The notes under the pieces were generated by a model. The model was not told where the DNA came from. It made no database searches and saw only the letters and a program-made list of their open reading frames with translations. The position numbers and the translations under genes are program-made. A DNA stretch of 47,189 nt from Pelagibius sp. (GTDB taxonomy: Bacteria > Pseudomonadota > Alphaproteobacteria > Kiloniellales > Kiloniellaceae), in the NCBI RefSeq assembly GCF_028281305.1, contig NZ_JANQKD010000023.1:203598-250786 (forward strand). Direction: 5' to 3'. Position 1 is the first letter of the stretch, and the number at the start of each line of letters is the position of its first letter. Shown here piece after piece: positions 27,753-36,321 of the stretch.

Positions 27753-29135
27753 TCACTTCATCCGGCGGCGCAGGTGGTTGAGCAGATCGATACGCGTGAT
27801 CAGGCCCAGGAACTCTCCGCCATCGAAAACGATGGCCACATGATCCTGAGAGAAGATCGGCAACAGGGCGTCGATCGGTTGATCGGCACTGACGGTGTCC
27901 AGCTTTGCCGTCATCGCACTGGAAACCGGGTCTTTGAAGCGCTCGTCATGACCGAAGACCCGCAGCAGGATGTCGCTTTCGTCGATGATGCCGGCGACAC
28001 CGCCGTGTTCGTCCAGAACCGGCAATTGAGAGATATCGTAGAGCTTCATGCGGCCGTAGGCGACCAGCAGATTGTCGCCGGGAGCCACAGTGACGGTGCC
28101 GTGTTCGTCATGGCGCCGGCTGATCAGGTCGCGGAGATCGCCCTTCTGCGGCCGTTCGATGAAGCCCTGATCGACCATCCAGTAATCGTTGAACATCTTG
28201 GATAGGTATTTGTTGCCGCTGTCGCAGACGAAGGTCACCACGCGCTTCGGCTCGGTCTGCTCCCGGCAGTAGCGCAGCGCCGCGGAAATCAGCGTTCCGG
28301 AGGAAGAGCCGGCGAGGATCCCCTCGACCCGCAGCAGGTCGCGGGCTGTTGCCAGCGACTCACTGTCCGGGATGACATAGGCCTTCTTCACGTCCGACAG
28401 ATCGCAGTTGTCGGGCAGGAAGTCCTCGCCGATGCCCTCGACGATCCAGCTTCCGACGTCCTCGCTCAGGACCCCGGTCTTCACGTAGTCGGCCAGAACG
28501 GAGCCCTCGGGGTCCGCCAGCACCATCTCCACTTTGTTGGACACGGAGGCGAAGAAGCGGGAAAGGCCGGTGATCGTGCCGCCGGAGCCGACGCCACAGA
28601 CCATGGCGTCCAGGTCATGTCCCATCTGTTCCCAGATCTCCGGCCCCGTTGTGGTCTGGTGGGCGAGCGGATTTGCAGGGTTGGAGAATTGATTGACGTA
28701 GAAAGCGCCGGTCTCCTTGGAGATGCGCTCGGCCATGTCCTGATAGTACTCCGGATGACCCTTGCCGACGTCCGATCGGGTGAGCATGACATCGACCCCC
28801 AGGGCGCGCAGATGGAAGATCTTCTCCTGCGCCATCTTGTCGGGCACGATCAGGGTCAGGTGGTAGCCTTTTTGGGCGGCGACCAGGGCCAGACCCAGCC
28901 CGGTATTGCCGGCGGTGGCTTCGATCAGCCGTCCCCCGGGCTTGAGGGTACCGTCCCGTTCCGCCGCTTCGATCATCGACTTGCCGATGCGGTCCTTGAT
29001 CGAGCCGCCGGGGTTTTCGCTTTCAAGCTTCAGGAACAGGCGGCAGGGGCCCGTGTCGGTCTTGGTCACCTCGATCATGGGCGTGTTGCCGATACGCTCC
29101 ATGACACCGTGAAAGACGGCGCCGCTTTCGGCCAT
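27753..29135 (-). CDS. Cystathionine beta-synthase
   Basis: The 460-residue protein has a PLP beta-family core with GNTPMIEV, the Schiff-base Lys47 in NPGGSIKDR, the phosphate loop VCGVGSGGTITG, ATAGNTGLGLALVA and VCDSGNKYLSKMFND. Two C-terminal CBS domains (about 335-460) follow, a layout shared with cystathionine beta-synthases but absent from cysteine synthases. It would condense homocysteine with serine (or cysteine). The CBS domains may sense adenosyl ligands. The haem-binding N-terminus of the animal enzyme is absent. It leads the transcript with the gamma-family enzyme and has a perfect palindrome upstream. Confidence 0.92.
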   Translation of the reverse strand: MAESGAVFHGVMERIGNTPMIEVTKTDTGPCRLFLKLESENPGGSIKDRIGKSMIEAAERDGTLKPGGRLIEATAGNTGLGLALVAAQKGYHLTLIVPDKMAQEKIFHLRALGVDVMLTRSDVGKGHPEYYQDMAERISKETGAFYVNQFSNPANPLAHQTTTGPEIWEQMGHDLDAMVCGVGSGGTITGLSRFFASVSNKVEMVLADPEGSVLADYVKTGVLSEDVGSWIVEGIGEDFLPDNCDLSDVKKAYVIPDSESLATARDLLRVEGILAGSSSGTLISAALRYCREQTEPKRVVTFVCDSGNKYLSKMFNDYWMVDQGFIERPQKGDLRDLISRRHDEHGTVTVAPGDNLLVAYGRMKLYDISQLPVLDEHGGVAGIIDESDILLRVFGHDERFKDPVSSAMTAKLDTVSADQPIDALLPIFSQDHVAIVFDGGEFLGLITRIDLLNHLRRRMK

Positions 29136-29181
29136 TCTCGGATCCTCCCAGGTTGGACAGCGACGACGAGGGACGCAGCGT

Positions 29182-29203
29182 CCTTATCCCCTAAGGGATA
29201 AGG
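29182..29203. promoter_or_regulatory. Perfect 9+4+9 palindrome upstream of cystathionine beta-synthase
   Basis: CCTTATCCC (29182-29190), CTAA, GGGATAAGG (29195-29203) form a perfect inverted repeat in the 125-base gap between the threonine deaminase stop and the beta-synthase start, about 47 bases before that start. There is no T run on either side, so a terminator is unlikely. An operator for a dimeric regulator is the simplest reading; an RNA hairpin in the leader is the alternative. Confidence 0.55.
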
Positions 29204-29260
29204 CGGTCCCCCGCAAGGCCCGCTGTCCGGGGCCGGCCGGATTTCGAGCCCTGTGGGCGG

Positions 29261-30487
29261 TCAGAGCGTTCCCTGTTGCGACAGATCGGAGAGCGTGCGC
29301 GTGGGGAAGCCGTCCTCCCTGAGCTGCGTGACGACCTCGGCAATGTGCTCGGCGTTCCGGGTCTCCAGGACCACGTCGACCTCGGCCTGCTTGGCCGGCA
29401 CGTCGTAGAACAGCCTTTGATGATAGACCTCGATGATGTTGCCGCCGGTCTTGCCGATGATGCTCGCGATTCGGGCCAAAACCCCGGGTTGGTCGACGAT
29501 GCCGATGCGCAGGCGGGCCATGCGCCCGTCACGGATCAGGCCGCGGGTGAGGATGCTGGAGAGCAGTTTCAGGTCGATGTTGCCGCCGCAGATCACGCAG
29601 GCGACCCTGCGACCGGCGAAGCGTTCGGGCTCCGCCAGAATCGCGGCAACGCCCGCGGCACCGGCGCCTTCTACCACCAGCTTCTGTTCCTCCGCCAGCC
29701 GGTGAACGGCAGCTTCGATTGCTGATTCCGGAGTGACGATGATGTCGGCGACGAGCCTTTCGATGATCGCCTTGGTGAGCTTTCCGGGCACCTTCACCGC
29801 AATCCCGTCGGCAAGGCTGGACCCTCCGGTCATGGTCTGGGTGCCCTTGAGGGTATCGCGCATGGAGGGAAAGAGCGCGCTCTCCACGCCGATCATTTCG
29901 ATCGCCGGGTTGGCGTCCTTTGCGACGGTTGCGATTCCCGACATCAGGCCCCCGCCTCCGATCGGGACCACGATCGTTTCGACGTCCGGGCAGTCCTCCA
30001 GGATCTCCAGGCCCGTGGTGCCCTGTCCGGCGATCACGTCCTCGTCGTCAAAGGGGTGCACGAAGGTCAGACCCTCTTCTTCGGCGATCTGATAGGCCGC
30101 GTGTGCCGAGGCATCCAGGGTGTCGCCTGTCAGTACCACCCTTGCCCCGAAGGCACGGGTTCTCTCGACCTTGGAGAAGGGTGCAAACTCCGGCATCACG
30201 ATGGTGGCCGGGATGCCGAGGCGTCCGGCGTGATAGGCGACCCCCTGGGCGTGGTTGCCCGCCGACATCGCGATGACTCCCCGCTTGGCCTCGTCCCCTG
30301 AAAGCTTGCTGAGGCGAATGTAGGACCCGCGGTCCTTGAAGGAACCCGTGTGCTGCAGGTTCTCCAGTTTGAGGAAGAGATCGCATCCCAGCTGCTCGGA
30401 AAGCCGGCTGGCACGCACAAGGGGGGTGCGGATCACCTGGCCGCGCAGCCGTTCGGCTGCGCTGCGTATTGCTTCCACGGTCGTCAT
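29261..30487 (-). CDS. ilvA: Threonine ammonia-lyase (catabolic-type length, C-terminal ACT domain)
   Basis: The 408-residue enzyme deaminates threonine to 2-oxobutyrate. It has LENLQHTGSFKDRGSY with PLP Lys51, AMSAGNHAQGVAYHA, the phosphate loop PIGGGGLMSGIA, and VICGGNIDLKLL. A single C-terminal ACT domain (about residues 330-400, RLRIGIVDQPGVLARIASIIG) resembles the roughly 400-residue TdcB/IlvA-short group rather than the 500-residue biosynthetic enzyme with two ACT-like domains. It lies upstream of the beta-synthase gene on the same strand, so both routes to 2-oxobutyrate are clustered. Confidence 0.93.
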   Translation of the reverse strand: MTTVEAIRSAAERLRGQVIRTPLVRASRLSEQLGCDLFLKLENLQHTGSFKDRGSYIRLSKLSGDEAKRGVIAMSAGNHAQGVAYHAGRLGIPATIVMPEFAPFSKVERTRAFGARVVLTGDTLDASAHAAYQIAEEEGLTFVHPFDDEDVIAGQGTTGLEILEDCPDVETIVVPIGGGGLMSGIATVAKDANPAIEMIGVESALFPSMRDTLKGTQTMTGGSSLADGIAVKVPGKLTKAIIERLVADIIVTPESAIEAAVHRLAEEQKLVVEGAGAAGVAAILAEPERFAGRRVACVICGGNIDLKLLSSILTRGLIRDGRMARLRIGIVDQPGVLARIASIIGKTGGNIIEVYHQRLFYDVPAKQAEVDVVLETRNAEHIAEVVTQLREDGFPTRTLSDLSQQGTL

Positions 30488-30603
30488 GGTCGTGCCCTCC
30501 CCGGATTCCGGCCTTGCCCTTCTGCTGGGCCCTTGCGGGCGCCGGGGCTTGTGCCGGCAATGACTGTCGCCGCTGGTGTTCAGGGGCTGCTGATGTTCAC
30601 CGG

Positions 30604-32982
30604 CTATTGTGGCGCCGGGCGCAGCATTAACTGTTCCGCGACCGCCCAGGTTTCGGGGCCCAGCGACACCGTAAGGCCGTCGCGCCAGCGCTCGGAAAGG
30701 CTACCATAGAGGCCGGACAGCGGGCTGCCCGACTGGCCGGTCGCGATCATGAAGCGGGAACGGTCGAGATCCTCCAGATCATAGACCGCACGGAAGCCGG
30801 CCCCGTGAACGTTCTCGAAGAGGGTTTCGGGGGCGCCCCCCAAACGGGGCGAGGCGCGGTTGACGGTGTCGCTGCCGCCGTCGGTCTCCAGGCGCTTGGT
30901 CAGCAAACCGCCGATCACCGGAATGCGGCTGAACACGGGGTGGCGGAAGCGGGCAACATGGGCCTCTCCCCAGCGCCAGCTCGTCATATCGCTGCCGAAA
31001 CGGTCTGACAGCAGGTCGAGGGCACTGTCCAGGGCGACGGCGATCTGGTCGTCGCAGCTCTCTACGGCTTCGGTCGTCACGTCATCGCACCACGGGCTGT
31101 CGTCGCTGATGAGGCGTTCGACGGTGTAGAGGCCGCCCTCGACGAAGTCTCGGTAACTGCTGCCAAGCTCGTCAGCCAGGATCTCCCGGGTCAAGGCCCA
31201 GATCCAGGCTTGCACGATCAGCGGCTCCGGCGCGTTCCGGTGCATGCGCAGATCCCAGGACCGGATCATGGTGAGCGCTTCGCGCGCACGCTGGCTGCCG
31301 GGCTCCATGGCAAGCAGGCGCGGCAGGATCCGTTTCATGCCGCTGGCCACGATGTCCTGCTGCAGAATGACGGAATCTCCGACCGAGTGACTTCCGCCGG
31401 CCACGTTGAGCGCCGCCTCGATCCGTTCGGCACGGTAGGGTGCCGGCCAATCCACGGCGATCAGATGAGGATAGCTGTCCGGCACGATCTTGTTGTTTGC
31501 GTTGATCAGGACACCGCTGCGCGGATTGACGGAGACCGGCAACTCCTCGAAGGGCACGAAGCCGATCCAGTCGAAGGCGCCATCCCAGCCCGGCACCGGG
31601 TGTTGGCCGTCGCCGGCCCTGCGGATGGGAACGCGCGCCGGGGCGATGAATGCGATATTGCCGTCGACGTCGGCATAGAGGAAGTTCTGCTGGGGCGAAT
31701 GGAACTGGCGCAGGGCATCGCGAAAGGCTGCCCAGTCTTTCGCATGGTTTATCCCGTAGAGAGCGTCGGCGGTGCGGTCGTCCTTGCGCAGGGCCGGCCA
31801 GGACAAGGCAAGCACGGCGTCCGTGCCGGCAGAACCGCTTGGAATGACGTCACTCATGACAGGGCCGTGCCGGGTCTCGCGGACGACGAGGCGCTGGGCA
31901 TCGCCACCGCGCACGCGGATCACCTCGTCCCGGGTTCGGAACGGAAGGGCACCCTCGGGGGACTCGTAGCTGCTGGGGTCATCGGCCATCAGGCGCTGAA
32001 TGAAAAAGTCCTGCGTATCGCTGTGGGTGGTGGTCAGGCCCCAGGCGAGCCGTTCGTTATGACCGACGATCAGGAAGGGCACGCCCGGTGCCGTTGCGCC
32101 GGCCAGCGTAAGGCCCGGCGCCTCGAGCCGGGCCAGCATCCAAACCCCTGGCGAGTCTAGGGAAAGGTGGGGATCGTTGGCCAGAATCGGCAGGCCGCTG
32201 GTGGTCCGGCTGCCTGCGACCGCCCAGGCGTTGGACGCGCCGGTCGGCTCCAGCCAGGGCGGAAGCAGATGCGAGAGCTGTTCGGCAACGAACTGGTCGA
32301 CCAGGCTCGCCCTGCCTTGCAGCGTCAGCGGACCGTCCTCGGGGTAGCTTGGCCAGAGCGCCGCGATCTTGTCCGGGCTGAAGCGGCCGGCAAGCCGGGC
32401 ACGGCTGAGTTCGGAGCGCCAGTTGTCGGACAGGCGCAGCGCCATCACCCGGCCCCACAGCAGGGAGTCGACGGCGCTCCAGGGTTCCGGTTCGTAGCGC
32501 AGGATCTGGAACTCCACGGGCAGCGGGCCGGTCCTGCTTTCCAGGAAGGCGTTTACGCCCTCGGCGTAGGCGTCCAGGGCAGCCCGCGTCTCCGGATCGA
32601 GGTGCTCCAGGTTCGCTTCGGCAACACGCCGGAACCCCAGCGTCCGGAAAAACCGGTCGTGGCGTATCGTCGCTTCGCCGACCACCTCCGAAAGCCGCCC
32701 GCTGGCCGTGCGGCGCATGAAGTCCATCTGCCAGAGGCGTTCCTGCGCGTGAACAAAGCCCAGGGCGCGATAGAGGTCTGGTTCGTTCTCTGCGCGGATG
32801 CGCACCAAGCCATCGCGGTCGCGCTCCACGGAGACCTCCGCGGCGAGACCTGAAACCAGGACATCGCCCTCGGTCTGCGGCAGAGAGCGGAACATCCAGA
32901 GGGTAGCCAGAACTGCGGCGAGCAAGACAACACCAAGCAGGCCGCTAACGACAATTCCAAGGTACTTCAAAGATTTCCGCAT
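30604..32982 (-). CDS. Penicillin acylase family protein (Ntn hydrolase)
   Basis: The 792-residue precursor has a basic start and membrane/signal segment (KYLGIVVSGLLGVVLLAAVLATLWMF, residues 6-31), then the alpha-subunit with LYRALGFVHAQERLWQMDFMRR. The junction TGASNAWAVAGSRTTSG follows, whose Ser250 is the expected autocatalytic cut site and nucleophile. ILANDPHLSLDSPGVW and IVGHNERLAWGLTTTHSDTQDFF are typical of the beta-subunit. Homologues hydrolyse amide bonds of acyl-homoserine lactones, lipopeptides or beta-lactams; the substrate here cannot be told. I use ATG 32982 because it directly precedes the signal segment; a longer frame begins at 33090. Confidence 0.9.
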   Translation of the reverse strand: MRKSLKYLGIVVSGLLGVVLLAAVLATLWMFRSLPQTEGDVLVSGLAAEVSVERDRDGLVRIRAENEPDLYRALGFVHAQERLWQMDFMRRTASGRLSEVVGEATIRHDRFFRTLGFRRVAEANLEHLDPETRAALDAYAEGVNAFLESRTGPLPVEFQILRYEPEPWSAVDSLLWGRVMALRLSDNWRSELSRARLAGRFSPDKIAALWPSYPEDGPLTLQGRASLVDQFVAEQLSHLLPPWLEPTGASNAWAVAGSRTTSGLPILANDPHLSLDSPGVWMLARLEAPGLTLAGATAPGVPFLIVGHNERLAWGLTTTHSDTQDFFIQRLMADDPSSYESPEGALPFRTRDEVIRVRGGDAQRLVVRETRHGPVMSDVIPSGSAGTDAVLALSWPALRKDDRTADALYGINHAKDWAAFRDALRQFHSPQQNFLYADVDGNIAFIAPARVPIRRAGDGQHPVPGWDGAFDWIGFVPFEELPVSVNPRSGVLINANNKIVPDSYPHLIAVDWPAPYRAERIEAALNVAGGSHSVGDSVILQQDIVASGMKRILPRLLAMEPGSQRAREALTMIRSWDLRMHRNAPEPLIVQAWIWALTREILADELGSSYRDFVEGGLYTVERLISDDSPWCDDVTTEAVESCDDQIAVALDSALDLLSDRFGSDMTSWRWGEAHVARFRHPVFSRIPVIGGLLTKRLETDGGSDTVNRASPRLGGAPETLFENVHGAGFRAVYDLEDLDRSRFMIATGQSGSPLSGLYGSLSERWRDGLTVSLGPETWAVAEQLMLRPAPQ

Positions 32983-33447
32983 CTCACCGCCAATGATTGC
33001 AAATCCATGACGTTCCTCTGTTTGCTCCCAAAGCAAGAACCCTTGCGCTAACGTCCTGCAATCCGTTGGCGCTCGGGTCGCTGGGTTCAACGGGTAAGGT
33101 ATTCGCGCAAGGGGGGCAAGGCCATGGCTGCGCAGGATCTCAAAAAGGTCATCATCGCCGGGTTGGCTGGGATCGCTGCGGTGCCGGCCGAAAACTGCCG
33201 GCGCTTCAACAGGGCCCGCAGGACACCCTGGTGGCGGTCAGCCGAGGCTTTCGGGACGGGTAGCGCTTCAAAGATGTCGAAAACGCCATCTGCGACATGG
33301 AACCGCGCGTGAAAGCGGCGGACAGCGCGGTGCGCCGGATCTGCATCGCAGCCCAGTCCTGGGAGGCCCACCGAAGACGCCGTCTGAGTGATCGAAACGG
33401 CCGAACTTAGTGGTTGCGGCTTGACCTGGATCATTCAGCGATCTGCG
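32983..33447. other. 465-base gap without a convincing intact gene
   Basis: Between the penicillin acylase start and the FtsH-like gene there is no ORF with recognisable homology. A short plus-strand frame (33124-33312, MAAQDLKKVIIAGLAGIAAV) is followed in a shifted frame by DTLVAVSRGFRDG, a TAG, then RFKDVENAICDMEPRVKAA. This looks like a possible decayed gene. The left part must hold the acylase promoter (minus) and the right part the FtsH-like promoter (plus). Confidence 0.4.
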
Positions 33448-33453
33448 TATAAT
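33448..33453 (+). promoter_or_regulatory. Consensus -10 box (TATAAT) before the FtsH-like gene
   Basis: A perfect TATAAT lies at 33448-33453. The nearest TTGACC (33421-33426) is 21 bases upstream, too far for an ideal -35. If used, transcription starts near 33460, after the TTG at 33453 that otherwise opens the reading frame. Confidence 0.45.
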
Positions 33454-33500
33454 TGCTAAATTCTAATGAGTTAGCGATTACAGGAGCGTGGGAGGTCGAG

Positions 33501-35372
33501 CTGAAGGGGATTACGAAGTGGCTCCCGTTCCTTCTCGTCGGTCTGCTGCTGTTCGGGTACTTCATCAGCCTGCAGCAGCCCCCTCGGCAGCCGGAGCGCA
33601 GCACCGAGATCGCCTATAGCGAGTTCAAGACCCTGCTGAAGGAGCGTCGCGTCGGCGATATCGTGATGGAGGGACAGCAGGTCACGGCCAGCCTGAGGCG
33701 GACCGCGGCCGATGGTCAGGCCGCCGGTGAGCCCTCCGCCGGGGTGGAACGGGTGGTAACCGCCCTCCCGGCGCTTCAGGATCCGGAACTCTTTGAGCTG
33801 ATCGACGAGAGCGGCGCCAGCCTGATGATCCGCCCGGAAGCGGAGCGCGAGAGCAACTGGATCATCGGCCTGCTGCCCTGGCTGGTTTTCCTGGGGCTGT
33901 ATTTCTGGTTCTGGCAGCGCATGCAGAGCAACATCGTGGGCCGCTTCGGCGGGCGAGACCCCTCGGACTTCCTGACCGGTTCAGCCAAGCGGGAAACGAA
34001 AACCAGCCGCCGCATTACCTTCGAAGATGTCGCCGGACAGGACGCCGCCAAGCGCGAGGTCGGGGAGCTTGTCGACTTTCTGAGAGATCCGGAGCGTTAC
34101 CGGCGCCTTGGCGCCGAGCCCCCGCGCGGGGTCCTGCTGATGGGGCCGCCGGGCACCGGCAAGACCCTGCTGGCGAGGGCGCTGGCCGGTGAAGCGGGGG
34201 TCGCCTTCTATCACACCTCTGCTTCAGAGTTCATCGAGATGTTCGTCGGAGTCGGCGCGTCGCGGGTGCGCAAGATGTTCGACGAAGCAAAGCAGCGCGC
34301 GCCGAGCATCATCTTCATCGACGAACTGGACGCCGTGGGCCGTGTGCGCGGCACGGGGCTGGGCGGCGGCAACGACGAACGCGAGCAGACACTGAACCAG
34401 ATCCTCGCGGAGATGGACGGCTTCTCGGGGCATGAGGCGGTGATCGTCCTGGCTGCCACGAACCGGCCGGATGTCCTGGATCCTGCCCTGCTGAGGCCGG
34501 GCCGCTTTGATCGCCATGTCACCTTGGAACTGCCGGATCGCGAGGCCCGTAAGGCGATCTTGCGCGTCCATACCCGCAACATGCCCCTGGCCCAGGATGT
34601 GGACCTCGGAATTGTGGCCGCGGCCACCCCGGGCTTCTCGGGCGCCGACCTGAAGAACCTTGTGAACGAGGCCGCGATGGCGGCGGCCCGGGCAAACGAA
34701 GCCGCCATTCACATGCGTCACTTCGACGACATGCGGGACAAGGTGATGATGGGCACGGTGCGCAGCCTGGCGATTCGGCCGGACGAGCGGCACCGCCTGG
34801 CCGTCCACGAGGCCGGGCACACCGTTGTGGCGCATTTCCTGCCCCAGGCCGACCCCCTCTACAAGGTGACCATCATCCCACGGGGGCGTTCCCTTGGCGG
34901 CACTCACATGCTGCCGGAGGAGGAGCGTCACACCCTGCCAGTGGACTACCTGAAAGACCGGCTCGCCGTTCTGCTGGCCGGGCGCACCGCTGAGCAGGAG
35001 CTTCTGGGCAGTGTCAGTTCCGGCGCCGATGACGACATCCAAAAGGCCACCCAGATGGCGCGGGCGATGGTGGCCCGCTGGGGCATGTCGGAGGAGATCG
35101 GGCCGGTGGACCTGCGCCAGAGCGACGAGCACCCGTTCCTGGGTCGCGAGATCGCGCAGCCGAGGCGCTTCAGCGAGACCACCGCTCACGACGTCGATAC
35201 CTCCGTCTCCAAGCTGCTGCAGGAGGCGGCCGGGCGCGCTGCCGAGGTCATCCGAGTCAATCGCCAGGGCATGGACAACCTGATCCGCCGCCTGGAGGAG
35301 CGGGAGAGCCTGGACGCCCAGGAGATCGAGGCCTGCCTCGGTCCCGCCGTTAACCGGGGGTCCGCGGCCTAG
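33501..35372 (+). CDS. ftsH: FtsH-type ATP-dependent zinc metalloprotease
   Basis: The membrane-bound AAA+ protease degrades misfolded and regulatory proteins at the inner membrane. Counting from CTG 33501 (623 residues): membrane segments at about 7-24 and 119-137 flank a periplasmic part; then Walker A GPPGTGKT (215-222), pore motif MFVGVGASRVR, Walker B IIFIDELDAVG, sensor ATNRPDVLDPALLRPGRFDR and zinc site HEAGH (436-440). There is no in-frame ATG or GTG near the start. CTG 33501 has GGGAGG 5 bases upstream; the TTG at 33453 has none and overlaps a TATAAT box. Its neighbours are hydrolases rather than tilS, so this may be a second FtsH. Confidence 0.92.
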   Translation: MKGITKWLPFLLVGLLLFGYFISLQQPPRQPERSTEIAYSEFKTLLKERRVGDIVMEGQQVTASLRRTAADGQAAGEPSAGVERVVTALPALQDPELFELIDESGASLMIRPEAERESNWIIGLLPWLVFLGLYFWFWQRMQSNIVGRFGGRDPSDFLTGSAKRETKTSRRITFEDVAGQDAAKREVGELVDFLRDPERYRRLGAEPPRGVLLMGPPGTGKTLLARALAGEAGVAFYHTSASEFIEMFVGVGASRVRKMFDEAKQRAPSIIFIDELDAVGRVRGTGLGGGNDEREQTLNQILAEMDGFSGHEAVIVLAATNRPDVLDPALLRPGRFDRHVTLELPDREARKAILRVHTRNMPLAQDVDLGIVAAATPGFSGADLKNLVNEAAMAAARANEAAIHMRHFDDMRDKVMMGTVRSLAIRPDERHRLAVHEAGHTVVAHFLPQADPLYKVTIIPRGRSLGGTHMLPEEERHTLPVDYLKDRLAVLLAGRTAEQELLGSVSSGADDDIQKATQMARAMVARWGMSEEIGPVDLRQSDEHPFLGREIAQPRRFSETTAHDVDTSVSKLLQEAAGRAAEVIRVNRQGMDNLIRRLEERESLDAQEIEACLGPAVNRGSAA

Positions 35373-35466
35373 CATGCCGACACCTGGGGCCTCGCTGCGG
35401 CGGGCGTCGGCGGCTGCGCAATGATCCTTGCGGCGGGGTCCCGTGCTTCCTATAGATGGCAGGGAG

Positions 35467-36321
35467 ATGGAAGAACCCCGGGAAGAATCGCTGCTCTGCC
35501 TGTCGAAATCGGGCTTTCATCGGCTTGCCTATCGCGTCTACGGACCGGAGCATCCCCGGCCTGTCGTCTGCGTCCATGGTCTTGGCCGTAATGCGCGGGA
35601 TTTCGACAGCCTGGCGGCGAAGCTGGCGGCAGCGGGGCGGCGGGTTGTCTGCCCGGATGTTGTTGGGCGCGGCCGCAGTGTCTGGCTGAGCGATCCTGCC
35701 GACTACGGCTATCCGCAATACGTTTCCGATATGGCTGCTCTGATCGCGCGGCTCGACTGCGAGGCGGTCGATTGGGTCGGGACCTCCATGGGCGGGCTGA
35801 TCGGCATGATGGTCGCCGCCCTGCCGGGCAACCCGATCCAGCGGTTGGTCATGAACGATGTCGGTGCCTTCATTCCCAAGGCGGCCTTGCTGCGGATCCT
35901 CGACTACTTCGGCAAGGACCCGGCGTTTCCGGATTTTGCCGCTGCCGAGACCTATCATCGCGAGGTCTACAGCGGCTTCGGCGCGCTCAGCGATCCGCAG
36001 TGGCGCCACATGACCGAAACCTCGCTGCGGCAGGAGGGGGCCGTCTGGCGCCTGCACTATGACCCGCGGATCGCCGAGCCGTTGCGCGCCGCGGAGATCG
36101 ACGATGTCGATCTCTGGTCCGTCTGGGGCGAGGTCAAGGTGCCGGTCCTCCTGCTCCGTGGTGCGGACTCGGACCTGCTGCTGCGGGAGACGGCCGAGAC
36201 CATGATCAGGGACCGGGCCGCGACCAGCCTTATCGAGTTCCCGGGCTGCGGCCATGCGCCCGCCTTGCTCGACGACAGCCAGACCGAGCCGCTGTGCCAA
36301 TGGTTGACGAACGGGTCCTGA
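35467..36321 (+). CDS. Alpha/beta hydrolase
   Basis: The 284-residue protein has the alpha/beta hydrolase pattern: oxyanion-hole VVCVHGLGRNARDF, PDVVGRGRSVWL, nucleophile elbow WVGTSMGGLIG, acidic residue in LLLRGADSDLL, and His in FPGCGHAPALL. The substrate is unknown; related proteins are annotated as esterases or lactonases. ATG 35467 is chosen because the homologous part begins soon after; TTG 35428 or GTG 35443 would extend it. The next gene starts inside its last 22 bases, indicating coupling. Confidence 0.85.
   Translation: MEEPREESLLCLSKSGFHRLAYRVYGPEHPRPVVCVHGLGRNARDFDSLAAKLAAAGRRVVCPDVVGRGRSVWLSDPADYGYPQYVSDMAALIARLDCEAVDWVGTSMGGLIGMMVAALPGNPIQRLVMNDVGAFIPKAALLRILDYFGKDPAFPDFAAAETYHREVYSGFGALSDPQWRHMTETSLRQEGAVWRLHYDPRIAEPLRAAEIDDVDLWSVWGEVKVPVLLLRGADSDLLLRETAETMIRDRAATSLIEFPGCGHAPALLDDSQTEPLCQWLTNGS

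Noticed and set aside
33087..33434. A 115-codon minus-strand frame in the gap before the FtsH-like gene
   Set aside because: No recognisable motif and no clear ribosome-binding site; the plus strand shows a slightly better case for a gene remnant.
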